From Candidatus Rokuibacteriota bacterium (lineage in GTDB: Bacteria; Methylomirabilota; Methylomirabilia; Rokubacteriales; CSP1-6): 64,000 nt of DNA. The stretch is taken from NCBI GenBank assembly GCA_016184365.1, contig JACPCW010000077.1:16976-80975 (forward strand). Direction: 5' to 3'. The notes beneath the pieces are model-generated. The model made no database searches, had not been told where the DNA came from, and saw only the letters and a program-made list of their open reading frames with translations. Positions within the stretch are counted from its first letter, which is position 1. Every line of letters begins with the position of its first letter. Shown one piece after another: positions 17,587 through 26,034 of the stretch. Position numbers and translations under genes: made by a program.

Positions 17587-18003
17587 TCAGGGGCCCGGGA
17601 TGCCGTGGAGCGCGCGCCAGTGACGCGCGATCTCCGCGCGCGTGGCGATCCAGATCTGGCCGCGCTCGCGCACGTGGTCGAGGATGCGCTCGAGCGTCAC
17701 GATGCGCGCCGGCCGTCCGATGATCCGGAGATGCAACCCGACCGACAGCATCTTCGGCGCCGTCGCGCCCTCGCGCAGCAGCCAGTCGATCGCGTCGATG
17801 ACGTACATGCACGGATCCGGAGCGCCGACGACTTCGTCACGTACTTCGTAGACCGCCTCGTTCCGCTCGTCGCCGGCCGTCACCGAGAGATCGGCGCCTT
17901 CCTCGACGTTCACGACGAGCGAGAGCGCGAGGCGCGCGCCCCCGGGCCACTTCGGATCCGGCGGACGGCCGCCGTAGCCGCGCAGATCGCGGACGTAGCT
18001 CAT
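17587..18003 (-). pseudogene. PuuE-like polysaccharide deacetylase with in-frame loss of the catalytic core
   Basis: The 138 codons match the two ends of the intact 302-aa paralogue at 15169. The N-terminus is MSYVRDLRGYGGRPPDPKWP through EEG...NEAVYEVRDEVVGAPDP. It then jumps to YVIDAIDWLLREGATAPKMLSVGLHLRIIGRPARI and the normal C-terminus. About 165 residues are absent, including the region matching GHEIVSHGWRW. The frame is kept, so a short protein could still be made, but it cannot be an active deacetylase. Its ATG overlaps the stop of the racemase-fold gene. Confidence 0.8.
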
Positions 18004-18710
18004 TCGTACGCCTCGAAGGCTTGCGGCGGCGGCGCGTACTTTCCCGTCTTGGTCTGTCGCAGACCGAGGCGGACCAGCGCTTCGGCCATCTGCACACCAC
18101 ACGCGACCGGTTCCAGCACCGTCGGCGTCACGAGCGTGCGCAGCGCGGCCGCGTACGGTGACAGGCGCGCGCCCCCGAGGATGACGAGGTCCGCGCGCGT
18201 CGCGGTCCGCACGCGCTCGACTTCGGCGGCGAGCTCGGCGACGACCGCGTCATCGGACAGCGCCGCGCCGAGCGGCGGCAGCGAGACGGCCGCGACGGCG
18301 GCGCAGCGTTCGCGGAAGCCGGCGGCGGCGACGAGATCCTCGGTGTACGGGATCATGCGTGGCGTCGTCGTGACGATCGCGAACCGATGGCACAGCGGGA
18401 CGGCGATCGACATCGCCGCGTCCGGCAGGCTCACGACCGGGACATCGAGCGCTTCCTTCACCGCGCCGGTCCCGTAGTTGCCGAAGCCGGCGAGCACGAT
18501 CACGTCCGGCATCGGGGACAGCGCGCGCAGTCCGCGCGCGAGCGGGCGGCCGGCGAAGTAATCCGCATACCAGCTGTCCACGATCGGCGGACCCTCGCGG
18601 TTCGTCCACGCCACGACCTCGGTGCCCGGCGACGCCGCCGCGCGCGCGAGCGCGGCACAGGCGTCGGTGACGCTCGTGGTCGCGTTCGGGTTCGCGAGGA
18701 CGAGCCGCAC
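18000..18710 (-). CDS. Asp/Glu/hydantoin racemase-fold protein lacking both catalytic cysteines
   Basis: The fold is clear in this 236-aa protein: NPNATTSVTDACAALA at the N-terminus, PDVIVLAGFGNYGTGAVKEAL in the first half, DLVILGGARLSPY in the second and EPVACGVQMAEA near the end. Hydantoin and aspartate racemases use two Cys, in motifs like CFGD and LGCAG. Here both positions are Gly (AGFGN, LGGAR), so two-base racemisation is unlikely. It may be a lyase, an isomerase using other residues, or a binding protein. It lies at the end of an ABC importer operon, 1 base after the permease stop, which suggests it acts on the imported compound. Confidence 0.8.
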   Translation of the reverse strand: MRLVLANPNATTSVTDACAALARAAASPGTEVVAWTNREGPPIVDSWYADYFAGRPLARGLRALSPMPDVIVLAGFGNYGTGAVKEALDVPVVSLPDAAMSIAVPLCHRFAIVTTTPRMIPYTEDLVAAAGFRERCAAVAAVSLPPLGAALSDDAVVAELAAEVERVRTATRADLVILGGARLSPYAAALRTLVTPTVLEPVACGVQMAEALVRLGLRQTKTGKYAPPPQAFEAYE

Positions 18711-19535
18711 TCAGAGCTCCGCGATGCGGCGCAGGCCGACGAGCCGGTCCGCGAGCAGCAGCACGACGATCGTCATCACGATCAGGCCCGTCGAGATCGC
18801 CGCGATCGTCGGATCCGGCGTCTCCTCGAGATACGTGAGGATCTGCACCGGCAGCGTCTTCGTGCGCGCGTCCGTCAGGAAGATCGAGATCGGATAGTTG
18901 TCCATCGACGCGAGGAACGCGAACAGGCCGGATGTCAGGAACGCGGGCGCGAGCACCGGCACCATGACCTTCAGCAGCGCCTTCGGATACGAGCAGCCGA
19001 GCGTCCGCGCCGCGTCGATCAGCGTGAAGTCGAAGAGCGAGAGGCTCGCGAGCACGGTGCGGATGACGTACGGCAGCGTGATGACGATGTGACCGATCAG
19101 CAGGCTCATCCACGCGTCGCGGAATCCGACCTGCCGCAGCATCTGGAGAAGCGCCACGCCGACGACCAGCCCCGGCATCATGAGCGGCGAGACCGCGAAC
19201 GTCACGAGCGCGTCGCGGCCGGGGAACCGGCCGCGCTCCACGGCGATCGCGCACAGCGTGCCGAGCACGAGCGAGATCGCGGTCGACAACGCGGCGATCT
19301 CGAGCGACGTGCGCACCGCGGGCCAGAAGTCGCGCAGCCGCCAGAGCCGCTCGTACCACCGCGCCGACCACGACGGTGGCGGCAGATTGAAGACGGGCGA
19401 CGCGCTGAACGACACCGCGACCACGACGACGAGCGGCGCGATGAGAAACAGCACGACCATCGCCGTGATGGTCCACATGGCGATCGTCACTGCGCGCTCC
19501 AGCGGCGTCAACGATCGTACTGGGGGCCCCGACAT
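18711..19535 (-). CDS. ABC transporter permease (PotC-like, spermidine/putrescine type)
   Basis: This is the second inner-membrane subunit of the importer, about 274 aa with six hydrophobic segments. The EAA loop DAARTLGCSYPKALLKVMVP contacts the ATPase. The start is uncertain. The first in-frame ATG lies inside R1 copy b and gives MSGPPVRS. A GTG at about 19490, preceded by GGAG, would give TIAMWTITAMVVLF and looks more natural. The gap to the upstream permease holds two R1 elements in tandem. Confidence 0.85.
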   Translation of the reverse strand: MSGPPVRSLTPLERAVTIAMWTITAMVVLFLIAPLVVVVAVSFSASPVFNLPPPSWSARWYERLWRLRDFWPAVRTSLEIAALSTAISLVLGTLCAIAVERGRFPGRDALVTFAVSPLMMPGLVVGVALLQMLRQVGFRDAWMSLLIGHIVITLPYVIRTVLASLSLFDFTLIDAARTLGCSYPKALLKVMVPVLAPAFLTSGLFAFLASMDNYPISIFLTDARTKTLPVQILTYLEETPDPTIAAISTGLIVMTIVVLLLADRLVGLRRIAEL

Positions 19536-19590
19536 GGCCCCCAGACCCCCAACGCTCCGCGGCCGCCGGCGAAGCCGGCGTCCCCGTCGA
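19521..19590 (+). repeat. R1 two-hairpin element, copy b
   Basis: Hairpin 1 is GGGGGCC/GGCCCCC with loop CCGACAT. Hairpin 2 centres on GCCGGC-GAA-GCCGGC. It sits in tandem with copy c in the gap between the two permease genes. Its ATG (opposite strand) could start the downstream permease. Confidence 0.8.
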
Positions 19591-19621
19591 CCGCCCGCTG
19601 CCGTGTGCTCATCGATCGTGC

Positions 19622-19693
19622 TGGGGGCCCCGACATGGCCCCCAGACCCCCCGCGCTCGGACGCGCCCCGGCGGAGCCGTGGCGCGCCTCGGG
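19622..19693 (+). repeat. R1 two-hairpin element, copy c
   Basis: This copy has the same hairpin 1 as copy b. Hairpin 2 has a different outer stem, ACGCGCC paired with GGCGCGC, around CGGC-GGA-GCCG. It is preceded by CGATCGTGC, as copy b is preceded by CGATCGTAC. Confidence 0.85.
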
Positions 19694-19709
19694 GTTGACA
19701 CAGGATGTC

Positions 19710-20579
19710 TCATCGGACGTCCCGCGACCGGCGCGCCAGCCAGCCGCTGATCACCACCACCGCGACCGCGATGCCGAGCAGCACCACGGCGACGGCCGAG
19801 CCGAGTGACCGGTCGCGCATGAACAGATACGAGCGTGCGATCAGCGTCGACATCGTCTGGTAGCGGTCGCCCATCAGCAGCGTCGGGATCACGTACATCG
19901 AGATCGCCATGGAAAACACGAAGGCGATGCCGGCGATGACGCCCGGCATGCTGAGCGGCACGGTCACCCGCAGGAACCGGTGCAGCGGGCTCGCGCCGAG
20001 CGTGGCCGCGGCGTCGAGCAGGCGGCCGTCGATCAGCTTCACGACGGAGAAGATCGGCAGCACCATGAACGACAGGAAGATGTTCACGGCGCCGACGACG
20101 AGCCCCGCCTCCGTGAAGATGAAACGCACCGGCTCGCTCGCGATGCCGGTCGCGAGCAGCATCTGGTTCACCACGCCGTTCGAGCGGAGCAGGATCGTCC
20201 ACGCGAACGCCTTGACGACGACGCCGACCGACAGCGGCAGGATGAGCGCGACGAGCAGCAGCACCTGCACGACACCCCGCGAGCGTGCCAGCGCGAACCC
20301 GACGGGGTAGCCGATGACGAGGCAGATCGCCGTCGTCCACAGCGCGGCGCGCAGCGCGTTCCACATGACGCGCCAGCCGTAGGAGTCGGAGAAGAACTTC
20401 ACGTAGCCGTCGATCGTCAGCCCGGCCGGCGTCCAGACGCTCGTCACCAGCAGCAGCACGAGCGGCACCGCGAACGCGATGCCCAGATACGCGGTGGCGG
20501 GGAGCGCGAGCAGCGCGAGCGGATCGAGTCGCTCGCCTCGCGACGCCGGCGCGCGCACCGCGACGTCGAGCGTGCTCAC
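19710..20579 (-). CDS. ABC transporter permease (PotB-like)
   Basis: This is the first inner-membrane subunit of the importer (289 aa). It has a long N-terminal TM after PLALLALPATAYLGIAF and five more hydrophobic segments. The EAA-type loop DAAATLGASPLHRFLRVTVP is clear. The start is the GTG at 20579, because it overlaps the ATPase stop as GTGA, the coupling seen through the rest of this operon. Two R1 elements follow its stop. Confidence 0.88.
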   Translation of the reverse strand: MSTLDVAVRAPASRGERLDPLALLALPATAYLGIAFAVPLVLLLVTSVWTPAGLTIDGYVKFFSDSYGWRVMWNALRAALWTTAICLVIGYPVGFALARSRGVVQVLLLVALILPLSVGVVVKAFAWTILLRSNGVVNQMLLATGIASEPVRFIFTEAGLVVGAVNIFLSFMVLPIFSVVKLIDGRLLDAAATLGASPLHRFLRVTVPLSMPGVIAGIAFVFSMAISMYVIPTLLMGDRYQTMSTLIARSYLFMRDRSLGSAVAVVLLGIAVAVVVISGWLARRSRDVR

Positions 20580-21640
20580 GACGCGGGGAAGATGAGCGTG
20601 TCGCCCACGCTCCAATGGACCTGCACGAGGTCGCCGGCCGCGAGCTTGTCGCCCGTTCCCGACGCGAGCTCGGCGACGGCACGGTCGCCGTCGGCGGCGT
20701 CGAAGTGCAGGATCAGCTTCGAGCCGAGGAAGACGGGATCGCGCACGGTCAGGGTCGCGGCGTTGCGCCATTCGCCGTCGCCGCGCCCCAGCATCAGCCG
20801 CTCCGGCCGGACCGCGACCAGCACGCGCGATCCGACGGGCGGCCGCCCGCGGGCGCGGAGCACGCCGACCGCCGTGTCGACGCTCACCTCATCGCCCTCG
20901 ACGGCGCGCACGGTGCCGTGGAACCGGGACGACATGCCGACGAAGTCGAGGACGAACGCGGTCGCGGGGCGGTTGTAGACGTCGGCCGGCGCGGCGAACT
21001 GCTCGATGCGGCCGGCGTTCATCACCGCGATGCGGTCGGACATGACGAGCGCCTCGTCCTGGTCGTGCGTGACGAAGATCGCGGTGAGCCCGAGCTGGCG
21101 GAGCAGATGCTTGAGCTCGATCTGCATCGTCTCGCGCAGCTTGCGGTCGAGCGCGGACAGCGGCTCGTCGAGCAGCAGCAGCGCCGGGTGGACGGCGAGC
21201 GCGCGCGCGACGGCGACGCGCTGCTGCTGTCCGCCCGACAGCACGAAGATCGGGCGTCCGGCGTATTCGGTGAGCTGGACCATCGCGAGCGCGCGGGCGA
21301 CGGCCTCGCGCAGCTCGGCGGCCGGCGCTCTCCGCGCGCGGAGTCCGAACGCGACGTTCTCCGCGACGGTGAGGTGAGGGAACAGCGCGTAGCTCTGGAA
21401 GACGACGCCGACGTTGCGCTTGTGCGCCGCCAGCCGCGTGAGATCGCGGCCGTCGAGATGAATCGCCCCGCGGTCCGCGCGCAGCAGGCCCGCGATGATG
21501 CGCAGCAGCGTCGTCTTCCCGCAGCCCGACGGGCCGAGCAGCGAGACGAACTCACCGGCGCCAACCCGGAGGTCGAGCCCCTGGATGACGACGGTGTCGC
21601 GGAAGCGCTTGTCGACTCCCGCGACGTCGAGGTACGTCAG
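20576..21640 (-). CDS. ABC transporter ATP-binding protein (PotA-like), probable CTG start
   Basis: This 354-aa ATPase drives the importer. Walker A GPSGCGKTT lies near residue 38, the Q-loop in VVFQSYALFPH, the signature LSGGQQQRVAVARAL near 135 and Walker B LLLLDEPLSALD near 158. A C-terminal TOBE-like regulatory domain follows. No ATG, GTG or TTG lies at the family start. The reading frame begins naturally at CTG ACG TAC (21640), which overlaps the binding-protein stop as CTGA and has AAGGA 9 bases upstream. The parallel with ATGA/GTGA overlaps elsewhere in the operon makes CTG the likely start. Confidence 0.87.
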   Translation of the reverse strand: MTYLDVAGVDKRFRDTVVIQGLDLRVGAGEFVSLLGPSGCGKTTLLRIIAGLLRADRGAIHLDGRDLTRLAAHKRNVGVVFQSYALFPHLTVAENVAFGLRARRAPAAELREAVARALAMVQLTEYAGRPIFVLSGGQQQRVAVARALAVHPALLLLDEPLSALDRKLRETMQIELKHLLRQLGLTAIFVTHDQDEALVMSDRIAVMNAGRIEQFAAPADVYNRPATAFVLDFVGMSSRFHGTVRAVEGDEVSVDTAVGVLRARGRPPVGSRVLVAVRPERLMLGRGDGEWRNAATLTVRDPVFLGSKLILHFDAADGDRAVAELASGTGDKLAAGDLVQVHWSVGDTLIFPAS

Positions 21641-22689
21641 ACGGCCATTTCCTTGTCCCACCGCTCGACCCACGCCTTGCGGTTCTTCGTGACGTTGGCC
21701 CAGTCGGGGGTGAACACGCGGCTCGCGTCCGGCGTGCCGGGCGCCGCGACGACGTCGACGTGCGTCGGAATCGCGAAGGCCACCTTCGAGAGCAGCTTCT
21801 GGTATTCGGCGCCGAGCATCTCGTTGATGAACGCGTGCGTGAGCGCCGGCTGGGGCCCGCCTTTCACCTTCGCGATGCCGGACGGCATCGTCATGCCGAG
21901 CTCCTTCGGCGTCGAGAGGTCGACCGGCGCGCCCTGCGTCTTGCGCTGGAGCGCGTACGACGACAGCGCGCCGCCGATCATCAGCGCCTCGCCCTGCTCG
22001 AGCAGGTTGAACGCCTGCGGCATCTGCGTGTAGATCGTCAGCAGATTCGGCTTCAGCGCTTTCAGCTTCTTGAAGGCCGCGTCCGTCTGGTACTGCGCCT
22101 CCTTGAGCGGCTTGCCGGTCTCGAGGTGCGCGGCGAGGAACAGGACGGTCAGCCCCTCGGTGTTCTGCAGCGACGGCACGATGACCTTGCCCTTGTTCTT
22201 CGGATCCCACAGCTCGGTCCACGACGCGACGCCGCCCGCCTTCTTCTGCGCGTTGAACGCCACGCCGGCCCACGGAAACTGGTAGTTCACCCACATGGCG
22301 TCCATGTGGACGGCCGCGGGGCGCAGCTTCGAGACGTTCGGGACGTCCTTCGGCGTGATGCGGTCGATGACCTTCTCGTTGACGGCGAGGATCATCACCG
22401 GGTCGTCCATCATGACGACCGACAGGTACGGCTTGTCGCGGTTCGACACCATCTTCTCGAGGTTCACGAGCGACTTGGTGCCCTCGAAGACGACCTTGCA
22501 GTCGTACTTCTTTTCGAAGAGCGGCAGGATGTTCGGCTCCATGAACGCCTTGTGGCTCGCCGCGCCGCCGACCACGATCTCCTTCTTCTGCGCGCGCACG
22601 ACGCCGGGCGCGCCGAGCGTGGCGGCGGCGACTGCCGAGGCGGCGAGGAAGCGGCGGCGCGACACGGGCGATGCGATGAGCTGGGACAT
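21637..22689 (-). CDS. ABC transporter substrate-binding protein (spermidine/putrescine/Fe-type), Tat-exported
   Basis: This is the periplasmic receptor (350 aa) of the importer. The N-terminus carries a twin-arginine signal (SRRRFLAASAVAAATLG), with likely cleavage near VRAQ. The mature part has the extracellular solute-binding family 1 pattern (NILPLFEKKYDCKVVFEG, WTELWDPKNKGKV, AFINEMLGAEYQ). The ligand is unknown, as this group binds polyamines, Fe3+ or organic acids. It heads the operon; a TATAGT box lies 34-39 bases upstream. Confidence 0.9.
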   Translation of the reverse strand: MSQLIASPVSRRRFLAASAVAAATLGAPGVVRAQKKEIVVGGAASHKAFMEPNILPLFEKKYDCKVVFEGTKSLVNLEKMVSNRDKPYLSVVMMDDPVMILAVNEKVIDRITPKDVPNVSKLRPAAVHMDAMWVNYQFPWAGVAFNAQKKAGGVASWTELWDPKNKGKVIVPSLQNTEGLTVLFLAAHLETGKPLKEAQYQTDAAFKKLKALKPNLLTIYTQMPQAFNLLEQGEALMIGGALSSYALQRKTQGAPVDLSTPKELGMTMPSGIAKVKGGPQPALTHAFINEMLGAEYQKLLSKVAFAIPTHVDVVAAPGTPDASRVFTPDWANVTKNRKAWVERWDKEMAV

Positions 22690-22722
22690 CGGGGCCTCCA
22701 GGCGTCGTGAGTTCGAGACCCG

Positions 22723-22728
22723 ACTATA
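22723..22728 (-). promoter_or_regulatory. Putative -10 box of the ABC importer operon
   Basis: TATAGT on the - strand stands out from the GC-rich surroundings, 34 bases before the binding-protein ATG. No convincing -35 is visible, so this is a base-pattern call only. Confidence 0.4.
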
Positions 22729-22746
22729 AGATGGAGCGGCCGCCCC

Positions 22747-23598
22747 TTACCACCACGGGTAATGCGGCGGCATGTCCTTCGACGGCCGGCTCGTGAATCG
22801 CGGCGGCCGCTTTTCGAGGAATGACTTCACGCCCTCGTGCGCATCGGCCGAGCGTCCGGTGTGGAACATGCCGAGCGAATCGAGGCGGTGCGCGGCCATC
22901 GGATGGTCCGCGCCGAGCAGCTTCCACGCCATCTGCCGCGCGAGCGCCACGGCGACGGGCGACGTGTAATCCGCGATTTCGCGCGCGAGCGCGTACGCGG
23001 ATGGCAGCAGCTCGTCCGGCTCGACCACGCGCCGGACGAGTCCGGCCTCGCGCGCCTCCTCGGCATCGAAGATGCGGCCCGTCGTCACCCATTCCACGGC
23101 GCGACTGATGCCGACGATCCGCGGCAGGAACCACGTGCTCGCCGCCTCGGGCACGACACCGCGGCGCGCGAACACGAAGCCGATGCGCGCGCTCATCGAC
23201 GCGATACGGACGTCCATCGGCAGCGTGAGCGTCGCGCCGAAGCCGACGGCGTCCCCGTTGATCGCCGCGATCACCGGCTTCTTCAGATCGAAGATGCGCA
23301 GCGTCACCAGGCCGCCGCCGTCGCGGTGTTCCTCCGGGTTCTCGGTGCGGCCCGTCGCGACGTTATCGAACGTCCGCCCGCCGCCGCCGAGATCCGCGCC
23401 CGCGCAGAACGCGCGGCCGGCGCCGGTGACGACGACCACGCGGACGCTGTCGTCGCCGTCCGCCTGATCGAACGCGGCGACGAGCTCGCGGATCATCGCG
23501 CTGTTCACCGCGTTGAGCCGCTCGGGGCGATGGAGCGTGATCGTGGCGATCGCGTGATCGACCGCGTAGCGGATCGTCTCGAACGTTTGCGGTGTCAC
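22747..23598 (-). CDS. Enoyl-CoA hydratase/isomerase family protein
   Basis: This is a crotonase-fold protein of 283 aa. The N-terminal ATITLHRPERLNAVNSAMI, the oxyanion block GAGRAFCAGADLGGGGR and AAINGDAVGFGATLTLPMDVRIA are standard. In the second half, RRGVVPEAASTWFLPRIVG carries the Glu of enoyl-CoA hydratases (PEAAS). The GTG start (23598) overlaps the stop of the LLM gene (GTGA), so the two are coupled. A short tail (PPRFTSRPSKDMPPHYPWW) is typical of this subfamily. The substrate is unknown. Confidence 0.9.
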   Translation of the reverse strand: MTPQTFETIRYAVDHAIATITLHRPERLNAVNSAMIRELVAAFDQADGDDSVRVVVVTGAGRAFCAGADLGGGGRTFDNVATGRTENPEEHRDGGGLVTLRIFDLKKPVIAAINGDAVGFGATLTLPMDVRIASMSARIGFVFARRGVVPEAASTWFLPRIVGISRAVEWVTTGRIFDAEEAREAGLVRRVVEPDELLPSAYALAREIADYTSPVAVALARQMAWKLLGADHPMAAHRLDSLGMFHTGRSADAHEGVKSFLEKRPPRFTSRPSKDMPPHYPWW

Positions 23599-24728
23599 GA
23601 TCCGAGCAGGCCGACGTCGAGCGCCACGCCCGCCGGAGCGGCGGCGCGCGCGGCGGGCCGACCGGGCGCGAGCTTCCTGAGCTCCGGCATCACCGTGCGC
23701 GAGAACAGGCGCATGTTGCGCTCGGCCTCGTCGTAAGGCATCCCGGCGTAGCTGAAGACGCCGACATACGTCTCGTTCCCGACGCGCTGGCGCACGTCGA
23801 GGATTTTCTGGTAGCACTCGTCCGGCGTGCCCCACGTCTGGAGGTTCATGAAGAAGTCGATGACCTTGTCGGTGCCGTAGGTGGCGATCTTCTCCGCCAT
23901 CTTCCCGTAGTACTCGTAGCCCTTCGTCTTCGCGAGGTGATCGCCCTGGAAATTGTAGTGGTCGAGCACCGTCTGGTAGTAGCCGCCGATGTAGCGGCGC
24001 GCCATCTCCTCGGCGCGATCGTGATTCTCGTCGCAGAACGTCCAGCCCGCGCAGACCGGCGGCGGCGCGTCGACGCCGTTCACCTGGCGATAGATGCCGC
24101 GATACGTCTCGAGCTCGGCGGCCACTTCCTTCCACGGCTTCTGCGGAATGACGAGGATGCCGATGCCGAGCTTCGCGACGACGGGCATCGAGTCGGGCGA
24201 GACGGCCGCGGCGTACGTCCGCCCCTTGAACGATTTGAACGGCACCGGCCGGATCGCCGCGCGCGGCTGCTTGATGAACTTGCCGTCGTATTCGCAATAG
24301 CCGGTCTCGAGGCCGTGCAGCACCATCTCGGCGCATTCGACGAAGCGGTCGCGCGACTCGTCCATCGGCAGCCGGAAGCCGTCGAACTCGATCTTGCCGG
24401 CGCCGCGGCCGAGGCCGAGGATCATCCGGCCGCCCGAGATGTTGTCGAGCATCGAGATCTCCTCGGCGGCGCGCATCGGGTCGTGCCACGGCAGGACGAC
24501 GACCATCGAGCCGAGCGAGAGGCGCGGGCTGCGGCCCGCCATGTACGTGAGGAACTGCAGCACGTCGGGACACATCGTGTAGTCGGTGAAGTGGTGCTCG
24601 ACGCCCCACACGGACTCGAACCCGAGCGGCTCCGCCAGATCGGCGAGGCGCAGCTCGTTCGTGTAGACGTCGAAATCCGTGCGCTCTTTGTGCGGGTTCT
24701 GAAAGACGGTGGCCAGTCCGACGTGCAT
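23595..24728 (-). CDS. LLM class flavin-dependent oxidoreductase
   Basis: This is a luciferase-like monooxygenase of 377 aa. ESVWGVEHHFTDYTMCPDVL, LGSMVVVLPWHDPMRAAEE, GRMILGLGRGAGKIEFDGF and QTWGTPDECYQKI follow the bacterial luciferase-like pattern. The last 30 residues are Ala/Pro-rich. AGGGGG lies about 7 bases before the ATG. It is coupled to the enoyl-CoA hydratase and divergent from a thiolase across 78 bases, which suggests one degradative pathway with oxidative opening followed by beta-oxidation. Confidence 0.9.
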   Translation of the reverse strand: MHVGLATVFQNPHKERTDFDVYTNELRLADLAEPLGFESVWGVEHHFTDYTMCPDVLQFLTYMAGRSPRLSLGSMVVVLPWHDPMRAAEEISMLDNISGGRMILGLGRGAGKIEFDGFRLPMDESRDRFVECAEMVLHGLETGYCEYDGKFIKQPRAAIRPVPFKSFKGRTYAAAVSPDSMPVVAKLGIGILVIPQKPWKEVAAELETYRGIYRQVNGVDAPPPVCAGWTFCDENHDRAEEMARRYIGGYYQTVLDHYNFQGDHLAKTKGYEYYGKMAEKIATYGTDKVIDFFMNLQTWGTPDECYQKILDVRQRVGNETYVGVFSYAGMPYDEAERNMRLFSRTVMPELRKLAPGRPAARAAAPAGVALDVGLLGS

Positions 24729-24739
24729 GGGTGTCCCCC

Positions 24740-24768
24740 TTCGGGCGGTGCTTTCCGTAGGGTACACT
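24740..24768 (+). promoter_or_regulatory. Weak candidate promoter for the thiolase gene
   Basis: TACACT (24763-24768) sits 17 bases after TTCGGG in the 78-bp gap between the divergent LLM and thiolase genes. The -35 match is poor. The TACACT box is the only AT-containing hexamer of the right type in the gap. Confidence 0.25.
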
Positions 24769-24806
24769 CGTGGCGCTTTCCGAAACATCCGACGAAAGGA
24801 CACCCC

Positions 24807-25994
24807 ATGAGAGAAGCGGTCATCGTCTCCAGCTCGCGCACACCGCTGGCGAAGTCGCATCGCGGCTCGTTCAACCTCACGCGCCCGGACGATCTCGCCG
24901 CGCACGCCATCAAGGACGCGCTGGGCAAGGTGCCGCAGCTCGACGTCAGGGAGATCGCGGAGGTCGTGATGGGCTGCGGGCAGCCGCACGGCGCGCAGGG
25001 CCACAACATCGCGCGGGTCGCCGCGCTGCGCGCCGGACTGCCGGTGACGACGCCGGGCGTGACGGTCAACCGCTTCTGCAACTCGGGGCTTCAGTCGATC
25101 GTGCAGGCGGCTCACATGGTCCTGCAGGAAAACGAGGACGCGGCGATCGGCGGCGGCGTCGAGTCGATCACCATGCTCCAGCGCGACAGCTCGCCGAACC
25201 CGTGGGTGAAGGACAAGTACCCGGGCCTGTACATGGTCATGGGCGAGACCGCGGAGGTCGTCGCCAAGCGCTACAAGATCAGCCGCGACGCGCAGGACGA
25301 GTATTCGCTCGTCAGCCAGCAGCGCATCGCGCGCGCGCAGCAGGAAGGCTTCTTCAAGGAAGAGATCGCGCCGATGCAGGTCAAGCGCGGGATCATCGAC
25401 AAGCAGACGGGCAAGATCTCGGGTGAAGAGGACTATTACGTCGAGAAGGACGAGTGCAATCGTCCCGACACGACGCTCGCCGGCCTGCTGAAGCTGCCGC
25501 CGGTGTTCGACACGGCGAGCGGGCAGGGCTCGGTCACCGCGGGGAACTCGTCCCAGCTCTCCGACGGCGCGTCCGCGACCGTCGTCATGTCGATGGACCG
25601 CGCGAAGGCGCTCGGCATCCGGCCCAAGCTGATCTTCCGCGGCTACGCCGTCGCGGCGTGCGAGCCGGATGAAATGGGCATCGGTCCGGTGTACGCGGTG
25701 CCGAAGCTGCTCCGAAAGCACGGGCTGCGCGTCGACGACATCGACGTGTGGGAGCTGAACGAGGCGTTCGCGTCGCAGGTCGTGTACTGCCGCGACACGC
25801 TGGGCCTTCCGATGGACAAGCTGAACCCGAACGGTGGAGCGATCTCGATCGGCCATCCGTTCGGCATGACGGGCTCGCGGCTCGTCGGCACGATCGCCAA
25901 CGAGATGCAGCGCCGTCGGGCGCGCTACGGCGTGGTGACGATGTGCGTCGGCGGCGGTCAGGGCGGCGCGGCGCTGTTCGAGTCCGTGAGTTAG
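24807..25994 (+). CDS. Acetyl-CoA C-acyltransferase (thiolase)
   Basis: This thiolase (395 aa) makes or splits 3-ketoacyl-CoA. The nucleophile Cys is in TVNRFCNSGLQSIVQAA near residue 90. Signature 2 ([20 protein letters not shown]) has the catalytic His, and CVGGGQGGAALFE near the end has the second Cys. Length and order match acyl-CoA thiolases. AAAGGA lies 7 bases before the ATG. It is divergent from the LLM/hydratase operon. It differs from the thiolase at 59253, so the two are old paralogues. R1 copy d follows the stop. Confidence 0.93.
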   Translation: MREAVIVSSSRTPLAKSHRGSFNLTRPDDLAAHAIKDALGKVPQLDVREIAEVVMGCGQPHGAQGHNIARVAALRAGLPVTTPGVTVNRFCNSGLQSIVQAAHMVLQENEDAAIGGGVESITMLQRDSSPNPWVKDKYPGLYMVMGETAEVVAKRYKISRDAQDEYSLVSQQRIARAQQEGFFKEEIAPMQVKRGIIDKQTGKISGEEDYYVEKDECNRPDTTLAGLLKLPPVFDTASGQGSVTAGNSSQLSDGASATVVMSMDRAKALGIRPKLIFRGYAVAACEPDEMGIGPVYAVPKLLRKHGLRVDDIDVWELNEAFASQVVYCRDTLGLPMDKLNPNGGAISIGHPFGMTGSRLVGTIANEMQRRRARYGVVTMCVGGGQGGAALFESVS

Positions 25995-25998
25995 GAGA

Positions 25999-26033
25999 TG
26001 GGGGGCCCCGACATGGCCCCCCATACCCCCAAC
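25999..26033 (+). repeat. R1 element, half copy d (hairpin 1 only)
   Basis: Hairpin 1 (GGGGGGCC/GGCCCCCC, loop CCGACAT) and the C-rich linker up to CCCCCAACG are present. The sequence then changes to an unrelated small frame at TTTCTTTTTCTC. It lies 5 bases after the thiolase stop. Confidence 0.8.
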
Positions 26034-26034
26034 G

